The notes beneath the pieces were generated by a model that saw only the letters and a program-made list of their open reading frames with translations, searched no databases and had not been told where the DNA came from. A stretch of 64,000 nucleotides of DNA from Tunturibacter psychrotolerans (lineage in GTDB: Bacteria > Acidobacteriota > Terriglobia > Terriglobales > Acidobacteriaceae), in NCBI RefSeq assembly GCF_040359615.1, contig NZ_CP132942.1, forward strand, positions 3,596,001 through 3,660,000. The letters are read 5' to 3'. Below are positions 54,839 to 62,306 of this stretch, piece after piece. Made by a program: the position numbers and the translations under genes. Each line of letters begins with the position of its first letter. Position 1 is the stretch's first letter.

Positions 54839-55782
54839 AGATACTTCGTTAGTACGAGCATCCAGCCAGCCAAAGAAAATGCTCCTACGCAATACGAAGC
54901 AATCAGCCCCGAGCTAGCGGTTTCAGGAGTTGCATTAAAGCTCTTTCCAAAAACAAGACCGAAGAACCCACCCGGTATAGCGCTGATAAGCGTGATGTCA
55001 CGGACTTCAGCATGACTCATATGAAAGAGCTCAGTAATTCCAAGAGCAAACAAGGGTTGAATTAGGACAATTGCAGCGGTTGCCCAGGCGACTTTCCGAT
55101 CAAAGCGAAACGTCTGGGAGGAGACAACAACCCCGGTAAGAATCAAAGCTGATCCTGATGCTGCGCTCCCAAGAATCGTTAATGACCCATCAACATAGGA
55201 CGGTAAATGTAAGCCGAAATAAACACTCCCCAAAGCCAACACAGGAGCCCACACCACAGGACGAGTGAATGCCCGAAGAAATTTGATCGCAACCGCTTGA
55301 ATAGAGACGCCCTTTCCATCGGACGTTTTGTCGGACTCGAGCAGCGCAACGGTTAAAGGGGAGATCGTGATCGCTCCGACTGCGATTGATAGAGCAGCTG
55401 TGACTCTTGAACTGGGGCCATACGCATTGGTCAGCAACGGCAAAGCTACGGCCGCGGAATTCGGAAAGCCCACTGTCAGTGCAAGAACAGAAGCATCGGA
55501 GATGGACATTTTGAGACTTTTTCTTGCCCAGATATAACTGGCAGCATACAAAGCCACAAATACCACAGCGATCATCACGGCGGATTCCGATTGTTCTCGT
55601 AGCACACGCCAGGATGTGCTGCTGATCGTGGAAAACATCGCACATGGGATGGCGAAGTCCATCACTAGCACGATTAGATTTCGAACATTCAGGTTGTCCA
55701 TGACTCCGCGCCGGCCGGCTATATATCCCAAAAGCAGGCCCACGAAGATAGGGAGCAACGCATTAAGAAGAATCGAAGTCAT
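54835..55782 (-). CDS. mdcF: Auxin efflux carrier (AEC)-family malonate transporter MdcF
   Basis: The product is 315 residues with about ten membrane helices of the AEC/bile-acid-like family (two five-helix halves; typical crossing region GFPNSAAVALPLL at ~104-116 and later AIPGGFFGL at ~275). In Klebsiella-type mdc operons the transporter MdcF occupies exactly this position, between mdcE and mdcG, so import of malonate is likely. It lies 9 bases downstream of mdcE and overlaps mdcG by 4. No signal peptide beyond helix 1. Confidence 0.88.
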   Translation of the reverse strand: MTSILLNALLPIFVGLLLGYIAGRRGVMDNLNVRNLIVLVMDFAIPCAMFSTISSTSWRVLREQSESAVMIAVVFVALYAASYIWARKSLKMSISDASVLALTVGFPNSAAVALPLLTNAYGPSSRVTAALSIAVGAITISPLTVALLESDKTSDGKGVSIQAVAIKFLRAFTRPVVWAPVLALGSVYFGLHLPSYVDGSLTILGSAASGSALILTGVVVSSQTFRFDRKVAWATAAIVLIQPLFALGITELFHMSHAEVRDITLISAIPGGFFGLVFGKSFNATPETASSGLIASYCVGAFSLAGWMLVLTKYL

Positions 55783-55791
55783 TTCAGCCTC

Positions 55792-56625
55792 TTACTCGTT
55801 GAACCACTGCGCTTCAAGGGCAGCTCGCACCGCAAGGGTACCTCTCCGCGTTGTTTTTGCGGCGTCTGACTCCCACCTGTTACTCAGATCAAGCTTGCCA
55901 TTACGTGCATCGGCAATCGCTTCAGTGATTGCTTTTCTCACTTCGGCAACCTCACTCGAAGTCGGGTGTTGTGGGTCGTCGGCGTGCAACAGCTTGCACA
56001 GGAGGCCGAGTTTGGCATAGTCCCGGACGTCATACGACATAGGAGCGATCTCGTGTCCCAGCTTTTCGAGTTCCGCAACGGATCTTCTCGTAATCCTGGC
56101 TGCCGCCTCCTTATGCATTGCATGGATCACAATCCCAGCATCGTCAAATGCCAAAATGCGATTGGCTTGGTAGCCATGAGTGAGAAATCCGCCGCTAAAA
56201 GCTTGGCCGGCTACCAACGAAATAACGGGATGTCCCGCCACCCTTGCCGATGCGTATGCATCTGCCGATGTAGCCGCCGCGAAGAAGATACCGGCCGTTT
56301 CCTCCCGGCGCCCGTAGGCCTGGCTCTTGACGTCAATGATTGCGATGATGGGACGCTTCGCTTCACGAGGTTTATCGCGATCTTCCGCGATAATCGCTCG
56401 AACGTGGGTTGCGAGAGTGAATGCTTCTTCGAGTCCAACCTGCCCGTCGCGGACACAAGGAAAGCGGCTGTTCTTGTCAGGTACAACGCAGAGGAAGAGG
56501 GATGACTCATTTTCAACAGCCGCGGTTGTGGCCAGTACGGAGTTCGGATCACCGCTATTCGGTGTGTCGCTTCCGGTCAGGGCTTTGAACCATGCTCTGC
56601 CGCGCAATCCAACTTGTTCATTCAT
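55792..56625 (-). CDS. mdcE: Malonate decarboxylase gamma subunit MdcE
   Basis: The product is 277 residues with a carboxyltransferase (crotonase-like) fold: segments ETAGIFFAAATSADAYASARVAGH and GQAFSGGFLTHGYQANRIL (~130-160), where glycine-rich loops form the oxyanion hole. With MdcD it decarboxylates malonyl-ACP to acetyl-ACP without biotin. It overlaps mdcD by 4 bases and is 9 bases upstream of mdcF. Length is usual for MdcE (~260-300). Confidence 0.9.
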   Translation of the reverse strand: MNEQVGLRGRAWFKALTGSDTPNSGDPNSVLATTAAVENESSLFLCVVPDKNSRFPCVRDGQVGLEEAFTLATHVRAIIAEDRDKPREAKRPIIAIIDVKSQAYGRREETAGIFFAAATSADAYASARVAGHPVISLVAGQAFSGGFLTHGYQANRILAFDDAGIVIHAMHKEAAARITRRSVAELEKLGHEIAPMSYDVRDYAKLGLLCKLLHADDPQHPTSSEVAEVRKAITEAIADARNGKLDLSNRWESDAAKTTRRGTLAVRAALEAQWFNE

Positions 56626-57491
56626 CGCACACCTCCTTTTGTGTTAGCCCACTGTTGCCGTAATGTTGCCGGATCTATCTGGTGGGACGTATTAATCGCC
56701 GCTATACGAGCGCGATAGAGTTCCACCTGCTCGGTCCGGTGCTTTTCCGGTACGCCTTTGTGGACACAATCACGAACTGCCGCGGCTATCTTGTTGGCAT
56801 CATCTTCGACGAGCGAATCAGCGAGTCCCATGCCGACGCGTTGTTCTCCGCCATGAATTGCCCATATGAGCGCTCGATCGGAAGAATCAAACTCATCGAT
56901 ACCAGACTCCTGCTCAATCACCTCGGGGCCGTTCAATCCAAGCCGGGCTTCGCGCGTCATGATTGTGTAGCTGGATACGCCCGCTACAAGAGACATGCCT
57001 CCGAAACACCCGACAGTGCCAGCAACGATTGTGATCACCGGGGCATGCTGACGAAGGGCGAGAGCTGAAGAGATAATCTCAGCAACAGCAGCCAAACCAA
57101 GGTTCGCTTCCTGAAGGCGCACACCGCCTGTTTCGAGCAAAAGCACTGCAGCTGTCGGTCTCCCCGCCTCGGAATCCTTCGTTGCGAGATCCAGGGCGGC
57201 GGTCATCTTGGCGCCCGATACCTCGCCGACGCTGCCACCTTGAAAGGCCCCTTCAAACGCAATGGCGACTGCTGGGGATCCGCCGATTTTTCCCTTGATC
57301 ACGATGCAGCCATCATCGGATTGTGGAGCGATGCCTTGCTTAGCAAGCCATGGAGACTCGATGCGATCGAAGGGACCGACGAGCTCCCTCCAGGTACCTT
57401 CATCAAAGAAGCTCTGAGCACGGACACGAGCGTCCAGCTCGATAAAGCTCTTACGGTTGACGAAATCGGGAATGAGAGTTGGCGCGTTCAT
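56622..57491 (-). CDS. mdcD: Malonate decarboxylase beta subunit MdcD
   Basis: The product is 289 residues of the carboxyltransferase family. Hallmarks are VGEVSGAKMTAALDLA (~90), LLLETGGVRLQEANLG (~117-132) and GCFGGMSLVAGVS (~161-173), the latter part of the glycine-rich oxyanion loop. It pairs with MdcE for the decarboxylation step. It overlaps MdcC by 4 bases at its start and MdcE by 4 at its end, so its translation is coupled to both. Its start ATG 57491. Confidence 0.92.
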   Translation of the reverse strand: MNAPTLIPDFVNRKSFIELDARVRAQSFFDEGTWRELVGPFDRIESPWLAKQGIAPQSDDGCIVIKGKIGGSPAVAIAFEGAFQGGSVGEVSGAKMTAALDLATKDSEAGRPTAAVLLLETGGVRLQEANLGLAAVAEIISSALALRQHAPVITIVAGTVGCFGGMSLVAGVSSYTIMTREARLGLNGPEVIEQESGIDEFDSSDRALIWAIHGGEQRVGMGLADSLVEDDANKIAAAVRDCVHKGVPEKHRTEQVELYRARIAAINTSHQIDPATLRQQWANTKGGVR

Positions 57492-57784
57492 TGCTCTATC
57501 ACCTCCACTGCCTGTTCGAGACGAAGCAACACACTGCCGGGTGTTGCGCCGGCATCGTTAATGTAGATACGGACCGCCCCATCGAACTTCGAGAAGAACC
57601 GATCGAAGACCGCCTTCCACGCATCGCCAAAGCCGTTGACGCTGGTCGTGATGAAGACACGGGCTCCCTCCTCACCATTCGGTTCGAGAAGGACCTCCAT
57701 GTCGCCTGAGCCCACTACACCGACGTGCGCTCTCTTGGTGATGAGACGTTTCGCCTCAAGATAGTTAAACTCAATTTTCTCCAT
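57488..57784 (-). CDS. mdcC: Malonate decarboxylase acyl carrier protein (delta subunit) MdcC
   Basis: The product is 98 residues. The cofactor attachment serine is in HVGVVGSGDMEVLLE (Ser ~26), conserved in the MdcC/CitD acyl carrier family, which holds a phosphoribosyl-dephospho-CoA arm instead of 4'-phosphopantetheine. It carries malonyl and acetyl between MdcA, MdcD/E and MdcH. It overlaps mdcB by 14 bases and mdcD by 4. Length is typical. Confidence 0.92.
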   Translation of the reverse strand: MEKIEFNYLEAKRLITKRAHVGVVGSGDMEVLLEPNGEEGARVFITTSVNGFGDAWKAVFDRFFSKFDGAVRIYINDAGATPGSVLLRLEQAVEVIEQ

Positions 57785-58688
57785 CGTTTTCCTCCACTAG
57801 ACTGTTGTCCTTTTCCACTCGTTCGAGACCGCGTTCGAGAGCGTCCAGAAAGAGTGTGGCCGCGAGAAGATCCGCGCTGCCGCCGGGAGAGATGCGCAGA
57901 CTGACAAGCTCTTGTCCGAGTGCGATCAATGCTGCATCTCCTTTTGGGCTTCCCGGGCCGCCAACCTTGATGACACGAGCGGCACCCTCGTGGACGATCT
58001 TTTGTGTCTCCGGCCCCCCTCGATAGAGAACACAGGTGTCATCGAGATACAACATGATCGAAAGCAGAGCGGCGAGCCGACTGTCCCGCTCTGTTCGGCC
58101 GTTTTTGCGAGCTGCCTTGAGTGCAGGAAGCCCGATTTTGACGACGTGCGGAAAATTCACATAGGCTTCGCCGCGAGCGCCGGTAGCCCCATATCGTTCA
58201 AGGACGACATCGCCATGAGATACCGCCTGCGGTCTTGCACGATCGGGCAAACGAGCGAGATATCCTGCAGACTCGGCTACAAATTCCGGACTGGAACCCT
58301 CGCTCAGACTTGCGGCACAAACCAGTAGCCCCAGAACCCAGATTGCGCCTTTGTGCGCATTGCTGCCTGAAGTCGCGCGAAGCATCGCTACTTCGGCCTC
58401 TCGGCCAATACTTGCAACCACAGCACGCAGGCTGGTATCCATCGGAACGTCGGCGGATGCCAGGGCCATCCGGGTAAAGTAGGGCGCAATCGCTTCGGCA
58501 GATCTCCTCATTAGTTCGAGCGACAGATCCGAATGTGATCCTGAGCCTCGACCATCAACCAGGCCCGGTTTAGGCGTCAGTTCTGCTTCAGCGATCAACG
58601 ATTGCCAGGCGAGTTCTGAAAGCCACTCAGACCGGGCCAATGCGTCGAAGCGCTTAGACGATCTCGTGATTGGTCTTAGCTGTGCCAT
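57771..58688 (-). CDS. mdcB: Triphosphoribosyl-dephospho-CoA synthase MdcB
   Basis: The product is 305 residues of the CitG/MdcB family. Motifs: ELTPKPGLVDGRGSGSHSDL (~36-55, ATP/dephospho-CoA site), then a Gly/Ala-rich helical core including SNAHKGAIW (~109-117). It makes 2'-(5''-triphosphoribosyl)-3'-dephospho-CoA from ATP and dephospho-CoA, the precursor of the ACP arm. Its ATG shares one base with the mdcA stop (TAATG). Coupled to mdcA and mdcC. Confidence 0.9.
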   Translation of the reverse strand: MAQLRPITRSSKRFDALARSEWLSELAWQSLIAEAELTPKPGLVDGRGSGSHSDLSLELMRRSAEAIAPYFTRMALASADVPMDTSLRAVVASIGREAEVAMLRATSGSNAHKGAIWVLGLLVCAASLSEGSSPEFVAESAGYLARLPDRARPQAVSHGDVVLERYGATGARGEAYVNFPHVVKIGLPALKAARKNGRTERDSRLAALLSIMLYLDDTCVLYRGGPETQKIVHEGAARVIKVGGPGSPKGDAALIALGQELVSLRISPGGSADLLAATLFLDALERGLERVEKDNSLVEENDGEN

Positions 58689-60346
58689 TACCAGCTCCTG
58701 AACTTGGCCGGCGGGTTATAAAGACCACCAGACCATGCGACCAGGTCTTCCATGCTCCTGGCAGCGAGTAAGGACCGGTTGGCTTGGAGGCGATGGACTC
58801 CAATATCTTCGGGAAAGGCAACAATGCCGCGATGACGAAGATCGGCTGTCTCATTGGCCTTTGCCTTAAGGCCGACAGGGCTGATACCTGCTACCGCAGC
58901 CAAAGCCCGGCGGCGCTCTTCAACGCCTTCGGCTTTGTAGAGATAAGCAATCCCTTCCTCCGTCACAACATGGCTAACGTCCTGGCCATAGATCATGATG
59001 GGTGCGATCGGCATGCCGGCCTTCTTGCCTACTTCAACTGCATCCAGAGTTTCGACGAAGGCAGGCTCGCCACCTTTCGCGAAAGTTTCAAGCGTCTGAA
59101 CCACCAGCTTGCGGCCTGGGAGAGTTGGGTCCGCATTGGTCTTGAGATCTAACCAAGCCGGTGACGAATGGCGGCGTCCATGCGGGTCATGTCCCATATT
59201 CGGCGCGCCTCCGAAGCCTGCAAGGCGTCCGGTCGTTACCGTAGAGGAATTGGCATCCCCGTCCATCTGAAGCGTTGCCCCAACGAAGGCATCCACGGCG
59301 TACTGACCAGCAAGCTGACAAAGAACACGGTTGGACCGCAGGCTGCCATCCCGGCCAGTGAAGAAGACGTCGGGGCGAGCACGGATGTATTCATCCATTC
59401 CGACTTCACTTCCGAACGAGTGAACGCTCTGAACCCATCCGCTCTCGATAGCCGGAATCAGTGTGGGGTGCGGATTCAGCGCGAAGTGTTTGCATATTTT
59501 TCCACGAAGTCCGAGAGACTCTCCATAGGTCGGGAGAAGAAGCTCAATGGCGGCCGTGTCGAAACCAATTCCGTGATTGAGTGACTGGACCTGATGTCTC
59601 TCATAGATGCCGCGAATGACCATCATCCCGGTCAGGATCTGCAGATCGCCGATGTGGCGGGGATCGCGAGTAAAGAGAGGTTCCACCGCGTATGGCTTGT
59701 CAGCTTCGACAATGATATCGATCCAGGAACCGGGGATGTCGACCCTTGGCAATGTGTCGACGATCTTGTTGACCTGCACGATCACAATCGCGTCGTGGAA
59801 AGCGGCGGCCTCAACAATCACCGGGGTATCCTCAGTGTTGGGGCCTGTGAACAGATTGCCTTCTTGGTCCGCCTGCTCTGCGCAAACCAGTACCACGTTC
59901 GGGATGAGGTCTACGAGTAAACGGGCATACAGTTCGACGTACGTATGAATGGCACCGATTTCAAGAACACCATCTTCGAGAAGTTGCGCGACCCGCAGGC
60001 TCTGGGGACCGGCAAATGCGAAATCTACCTTTTTCGCGATGCCCAACTCAAAAAGCGTTAAATGCTCCGGGCGACTGATGCTTGAGATGATGAGGTGAAG
60101 ATCATGAATCTTCTTTGGATCTACCTTAGCGAGAGAACGCGAAAGAAAATCCGCCTGTTTTTGATTGTCGCCTTCCATGACAATCCGGTCGCCGCTCCGA
60201 ATCACTGTTTCGAGAGTTTCGAATATTCTGTTTTGCGCCAAAACCGGACCTTTCATCCATGGCTTTACGCTCTCTAGCAGACGTCGCTTTGTGTCCCGTC
60301 TGGTCGTCCATGAGGTTCGCGGATGTGTCAGTGTTCGGTCACTCAT
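58688..60346 (-). CDS. mdcA: Malonate decarboxylase alpha subunit MdcA (acetyl-ACP:malonate ACP transferase)
   Basis: The product is 552 residues, a full-length CoA-transferase-like MdcA. It contains LVDLIPNVVLVCAEQADQEGNL (~145-165), FDTAAIELLLPTYG (~262) and TGRLAGFGGAPNMGHDPHGRRH (~375-395). It exchanges acetyl for malonyl on the ACP, so that malonate is activated without consuming CoA. AAGGAG lies 7 bases before ATG 60346. First gene of an operon transcribed away from the LysR gene; ends in a 1-base overlap with mdcB. Confidence 0.95.
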   Translation of the reverse strand: MSDRTLTHPRTSWTTRRDTKRRLLESVKPWMKGPVLAQNRIFETLETVIRSGDRIVMEGDNQKQADFLSRSLAKVDPKKIHDLHLIISSISRPEHLTLFELGIAKKVDFAFAGPQSLRVAQLLEDGVLEIGAIHTYVELYARLLVDLIPNVVLVCAEQADQEGNLFTGPNTEDTPVIVEAAAFHDAIVIVQVNKIVDTLPRVDIPGSWIDIIVEADKPYAVEPLFTRDPRHIGDLQILTGMMVIRGIYERHQVQSLNHGIGFDTAAIELLLPTYGESLGLRGKICKHFALNPHPTLIPAIESGWVQSVHSFGSEVGMDEYIRARPDVFFTGRDGSLRSNRVLCQLAGQYAVDAFVGATLQMDGDANSSTVTTGRLAGFGGAPNMGHDPHGRRHSSPAWLDLKTNADPTLPGRKLVVQTLETFAKGGEPAFVETLDAVEVGKKAGMPIAPIMIYGQDVSHVVTEEGIAYLYKAEGVEERRRALAAVAGISPVGLKAKANETADLRHRGIVAFPEDIGVHRLQANRSLLAARSMEDLVAWSGGLYNPPAKFRSW

Positions 60347-60963
60347 TCAACTTCTCCTTTCCGATACACAACTATTGGAGTACTTCCCGCGTGATTATGA
60401 TTGTTGTAGGTCTGTATCAGCGTGATAAATGTTACCAATCAGACAGGCTACAGAAGTACGACAAATCAATCCCTTCAACCGCCGCGTTGACTGTCCCCGA
60501 AGTTCACACAGCGAATAAGAAACACCATTCAGTGAATGGACTTGTGTCATGGGACAGGGGAACGGAAGTTCATGCTTGAATTAAGGGCGCCGCGGTGCAC
60601 GGCTTGAGCTGGGGTAATCGGTGGCCGAGATGCATCGAGCCTGCGAGGCGACCCCCAATGTTCACTTCTGGCGGCGTAAGCGCGCCAGTTTGGGCCAGGG
60701 CGTTCACCGGCCCGGGCCGGGGCCGGGCAGCATGCCGAGGGGCAGCGGAGGCTGCAGGCATTGATTACCCATGGCTTGTTTACCCTCACTTCGAAAAGCA
60801 ACTGAAGCTGGCGACCCACCCATCCCGCTGGTAGGTTGTGTCAATTAGCTTTCGCCTGCGGGGCCGACTTTTAATCGCTGGCGCGAGTGGGGTCAGTCAG
60901 GCCGGGTGGAAATTCGACTGGTATAGTCTCAAACCTTATTCGCGATTAGGATCGTCGGATGTT

Positions 60964-60982
60964 GCTAATCACTGTGATTAGC
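60964..60982. promoter_or_regulatory. Perfect 19-bp palindrome, candidate LysR operator
   Basis: GCTAATCAC-T-GTGATTAGC is a perfect 9-bp inverted repeat around one base. Dyad sites of this kind, with AT-rich half sites, are typical of LysR regulators (T-N11-A type, here the TAATCAC/GTGATTA arms). It lies 120 bases ahead of the LysR gene, and its GTGATTA half-site recurs at 60391 close to mdcA. Confidence 0.5.
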
Positions 60983-61066
60983 GAACACAATCAGGGCTCT
61001 ATCGAGCGCTACGAATGGTGCGGATGATTTGATACTGACGCATCATTTACGACGATGAAGTCTTTT

Positions 61067-61072
61067 TATAAT
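61067..61072 (+). promoter_or_regulatory. Probable -10 element of LysR gene
   Basis: TATAAT at 61067, with TTTACG 15 bases upstream (a short spacing), 31 bases before the LysR ATG. A consensus -10 hexamer in an AT-rich stretch; the -35 assignment is uncertain. Confidence 0.4.
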
Positions 61073-61102
61073 CGTGATAGCGTCAGCTGATGAGGAAGCC
61101 GC

Positions 61103-61990
61103 ATGGAATTCCGTCACATCCGTTCATTTTTGTCAGTCGCTGAAACTCTCCACTTCGGTCGGAGCGCTCGACTCCTCAACGTGAGCCAGCCTGCGCTTAG
61201 CCTTCAAGTCAAAGCGCTTGAGGAAGAGTTGGGTGTGCAACTGCTAAGTCGAAACCGACAAGGCACGGTGCTTACCGAGGCTGGGGAGGCGTTTCGGGAA
61301 GACGCTGCGGTCGCTCTGGAGAAACTTGAATTTGCTAAGAGGAAAGCTCAGTGGGCGTCAGCAGGCAAACTCGGCCATATTCGCATCGGTTTCATATCAA
61401 CTGCTGGTTTTGAGATCATCCCGAACTTGATGCGACGCTTTCGGAAAAGCTATCCCGATGTTGAATTTTCGATAAGAAATATCTTGACGGGCCCTCAACT
61501 GGAAATGATCGACAATGGTTTGTTAGACGTAGGCTTTCTTCGTCTTCCCATTGAAAATCGCAAGGGGATCGAGGTGACAAAGGTTCACAGGGAACCATTT
61601 GTCGCGATCTTACCTTCATGGCACTCGCTTTCCGCCAAGAAAGAGATTCGCCTGCGCGAACTCAAAGGAAATCCGTTTGTCATGTATGCGCGGGAGTATG
61701 CTCCTGGATTCCACGATCTCTTGACTGGAATTCTGAGCAACGCTGGAGTCGTCCCTAAGGTGGTCCAAACGGCAGGAGAGATGCCTACACTTATCTCTCT
61801 CGTCGATGCTGGCGTGGGCGTCGCGATTGTCCCAGCATCTGTCGCAAAAAGAATCGTCTCCAAGGTGGTCGTGTGCTCGATTGCGGATCGACTGCCCGAG
61901 TCCGAGATTGGCTTGGCCCTCGCGCGTCATAACAGTGCAGCAGTTGTACGCCGATTCTGTGAATTCGCTCGGACGTCGCTGGATCATTGA
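61103..61990 (+). CDS. LysR-family regulator, likely MdcR-type activator of the mdc operon
   Basis: The product is 295 residues. The winged helix-turn-helix (~1-60: MEFRHIRSFLSVAETLHFGRSARLLNVSQPALS with recognition segment) is followed by a substrate-binding domain (~90-290; IRIGFISTAG, then FLRLPIENR-type and VPASVAK segments). Its divergence from mdcA and placement match MdcR, the malonate-responsive activator, which is an inference from context. GAGGAAG precedes ATG 61103. It would be expected to bind the palindromic repeats ahead of both genes and to use malonate as co-inducer. Confidence 0.88.
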   Translation: MEFRHIRSFLSVAETLHFGRSARLLNVSQPALSLQVKALEEELGVQLLSRNRQGTVLTEAGEAFREDAAVALEKLEFAKRKAQWASAGKLGHIRIGFISTAGFEIIPNLMRRFRKSYPDVEFSIRNILTGPQLEMIDNGLLDVGFLRLPIENRKGIEVTKVHREPFVAILPSWHSLSAKKEIRLRELKGNPFVMYAREYAPGFHDLLTGILSNAGVVPKVVQTAGEMPTLISLVDAGVGVAIVPASVAKRIVSKVVVCSIADRLPESEIGLALARHNSAAVVRRFCEFARTSLDH

Positions 61991-61997
61991 TACGCCG

Positions 61998-62108
61998 ATA
62001 TATTCCATCGACTACATTGGCCGGCGCACAGGCATTCGATCCGAACAGGCCTCCCGCACCGCGACTCCGGAGGAGATGCAGCAACTCTTCAGCGTCGCAG
62101 CGAAGTAG
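61998..62108 (+). pseudogene. Possible truncated 3' end of an unknown gene
   Basis: A plus-strand frame that overlaps the LysR 3' end in another phase continues to TAG at 62106. Its last ~36 codons read like a real C-terminus (YIGRRTGIRSEQ, then ATPEEMQQLFSVAAK), with coding-like third-position G/C. There is no start of its own and the LysR gene abuts it. It could be a gene remnant left at the edge of an insertion, or a chance frame. Confidence 0.3.
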
Positions 62109-62306
62109 GAATTCTGGCTTGCATCCCTGTCGAGAATGCGGCGATTGGCATCTCCCTCCGGTAGTTATAGCGGATGGCTCGAGGGCACATTGTCGTGGAG
62201 GGATGTAGGAGGGATTTCACACTAACCCGCAGGGACGGGGCGCGCCGCCATCTTAGCGAAGGCATTTCAACGTACCATAGCAGCCTCGAGCCAATTGAAC
62301 TCGGAA

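Larger units (their letters stand above)
60347..61102. other. Divergent intergenic region between mdcA and LysR gene
   Basis: 756 bases with no supportable gene. A GC-rich stretch (~60580-60900) contains the palindrome CCGGCCCGGGCCGG at 60707-60720 and odd short reading frames; it contrasts with the AT-richer flanks and looks like inserted or relic DNA. Close to mdcA is a GTGATTA half-site (60391). Near the LysR gene are a GATTAG half-site (60944) and a 19-bp palindrome (60964-60982) with related cores. Confidence 0.5.

Noticed and set aside
60595..60834. Short frames in the GC-rich intergenic stretch
   Set aside because: No ribosome sites or family resemblance; composition-driven frames in a GC-rich stretch.
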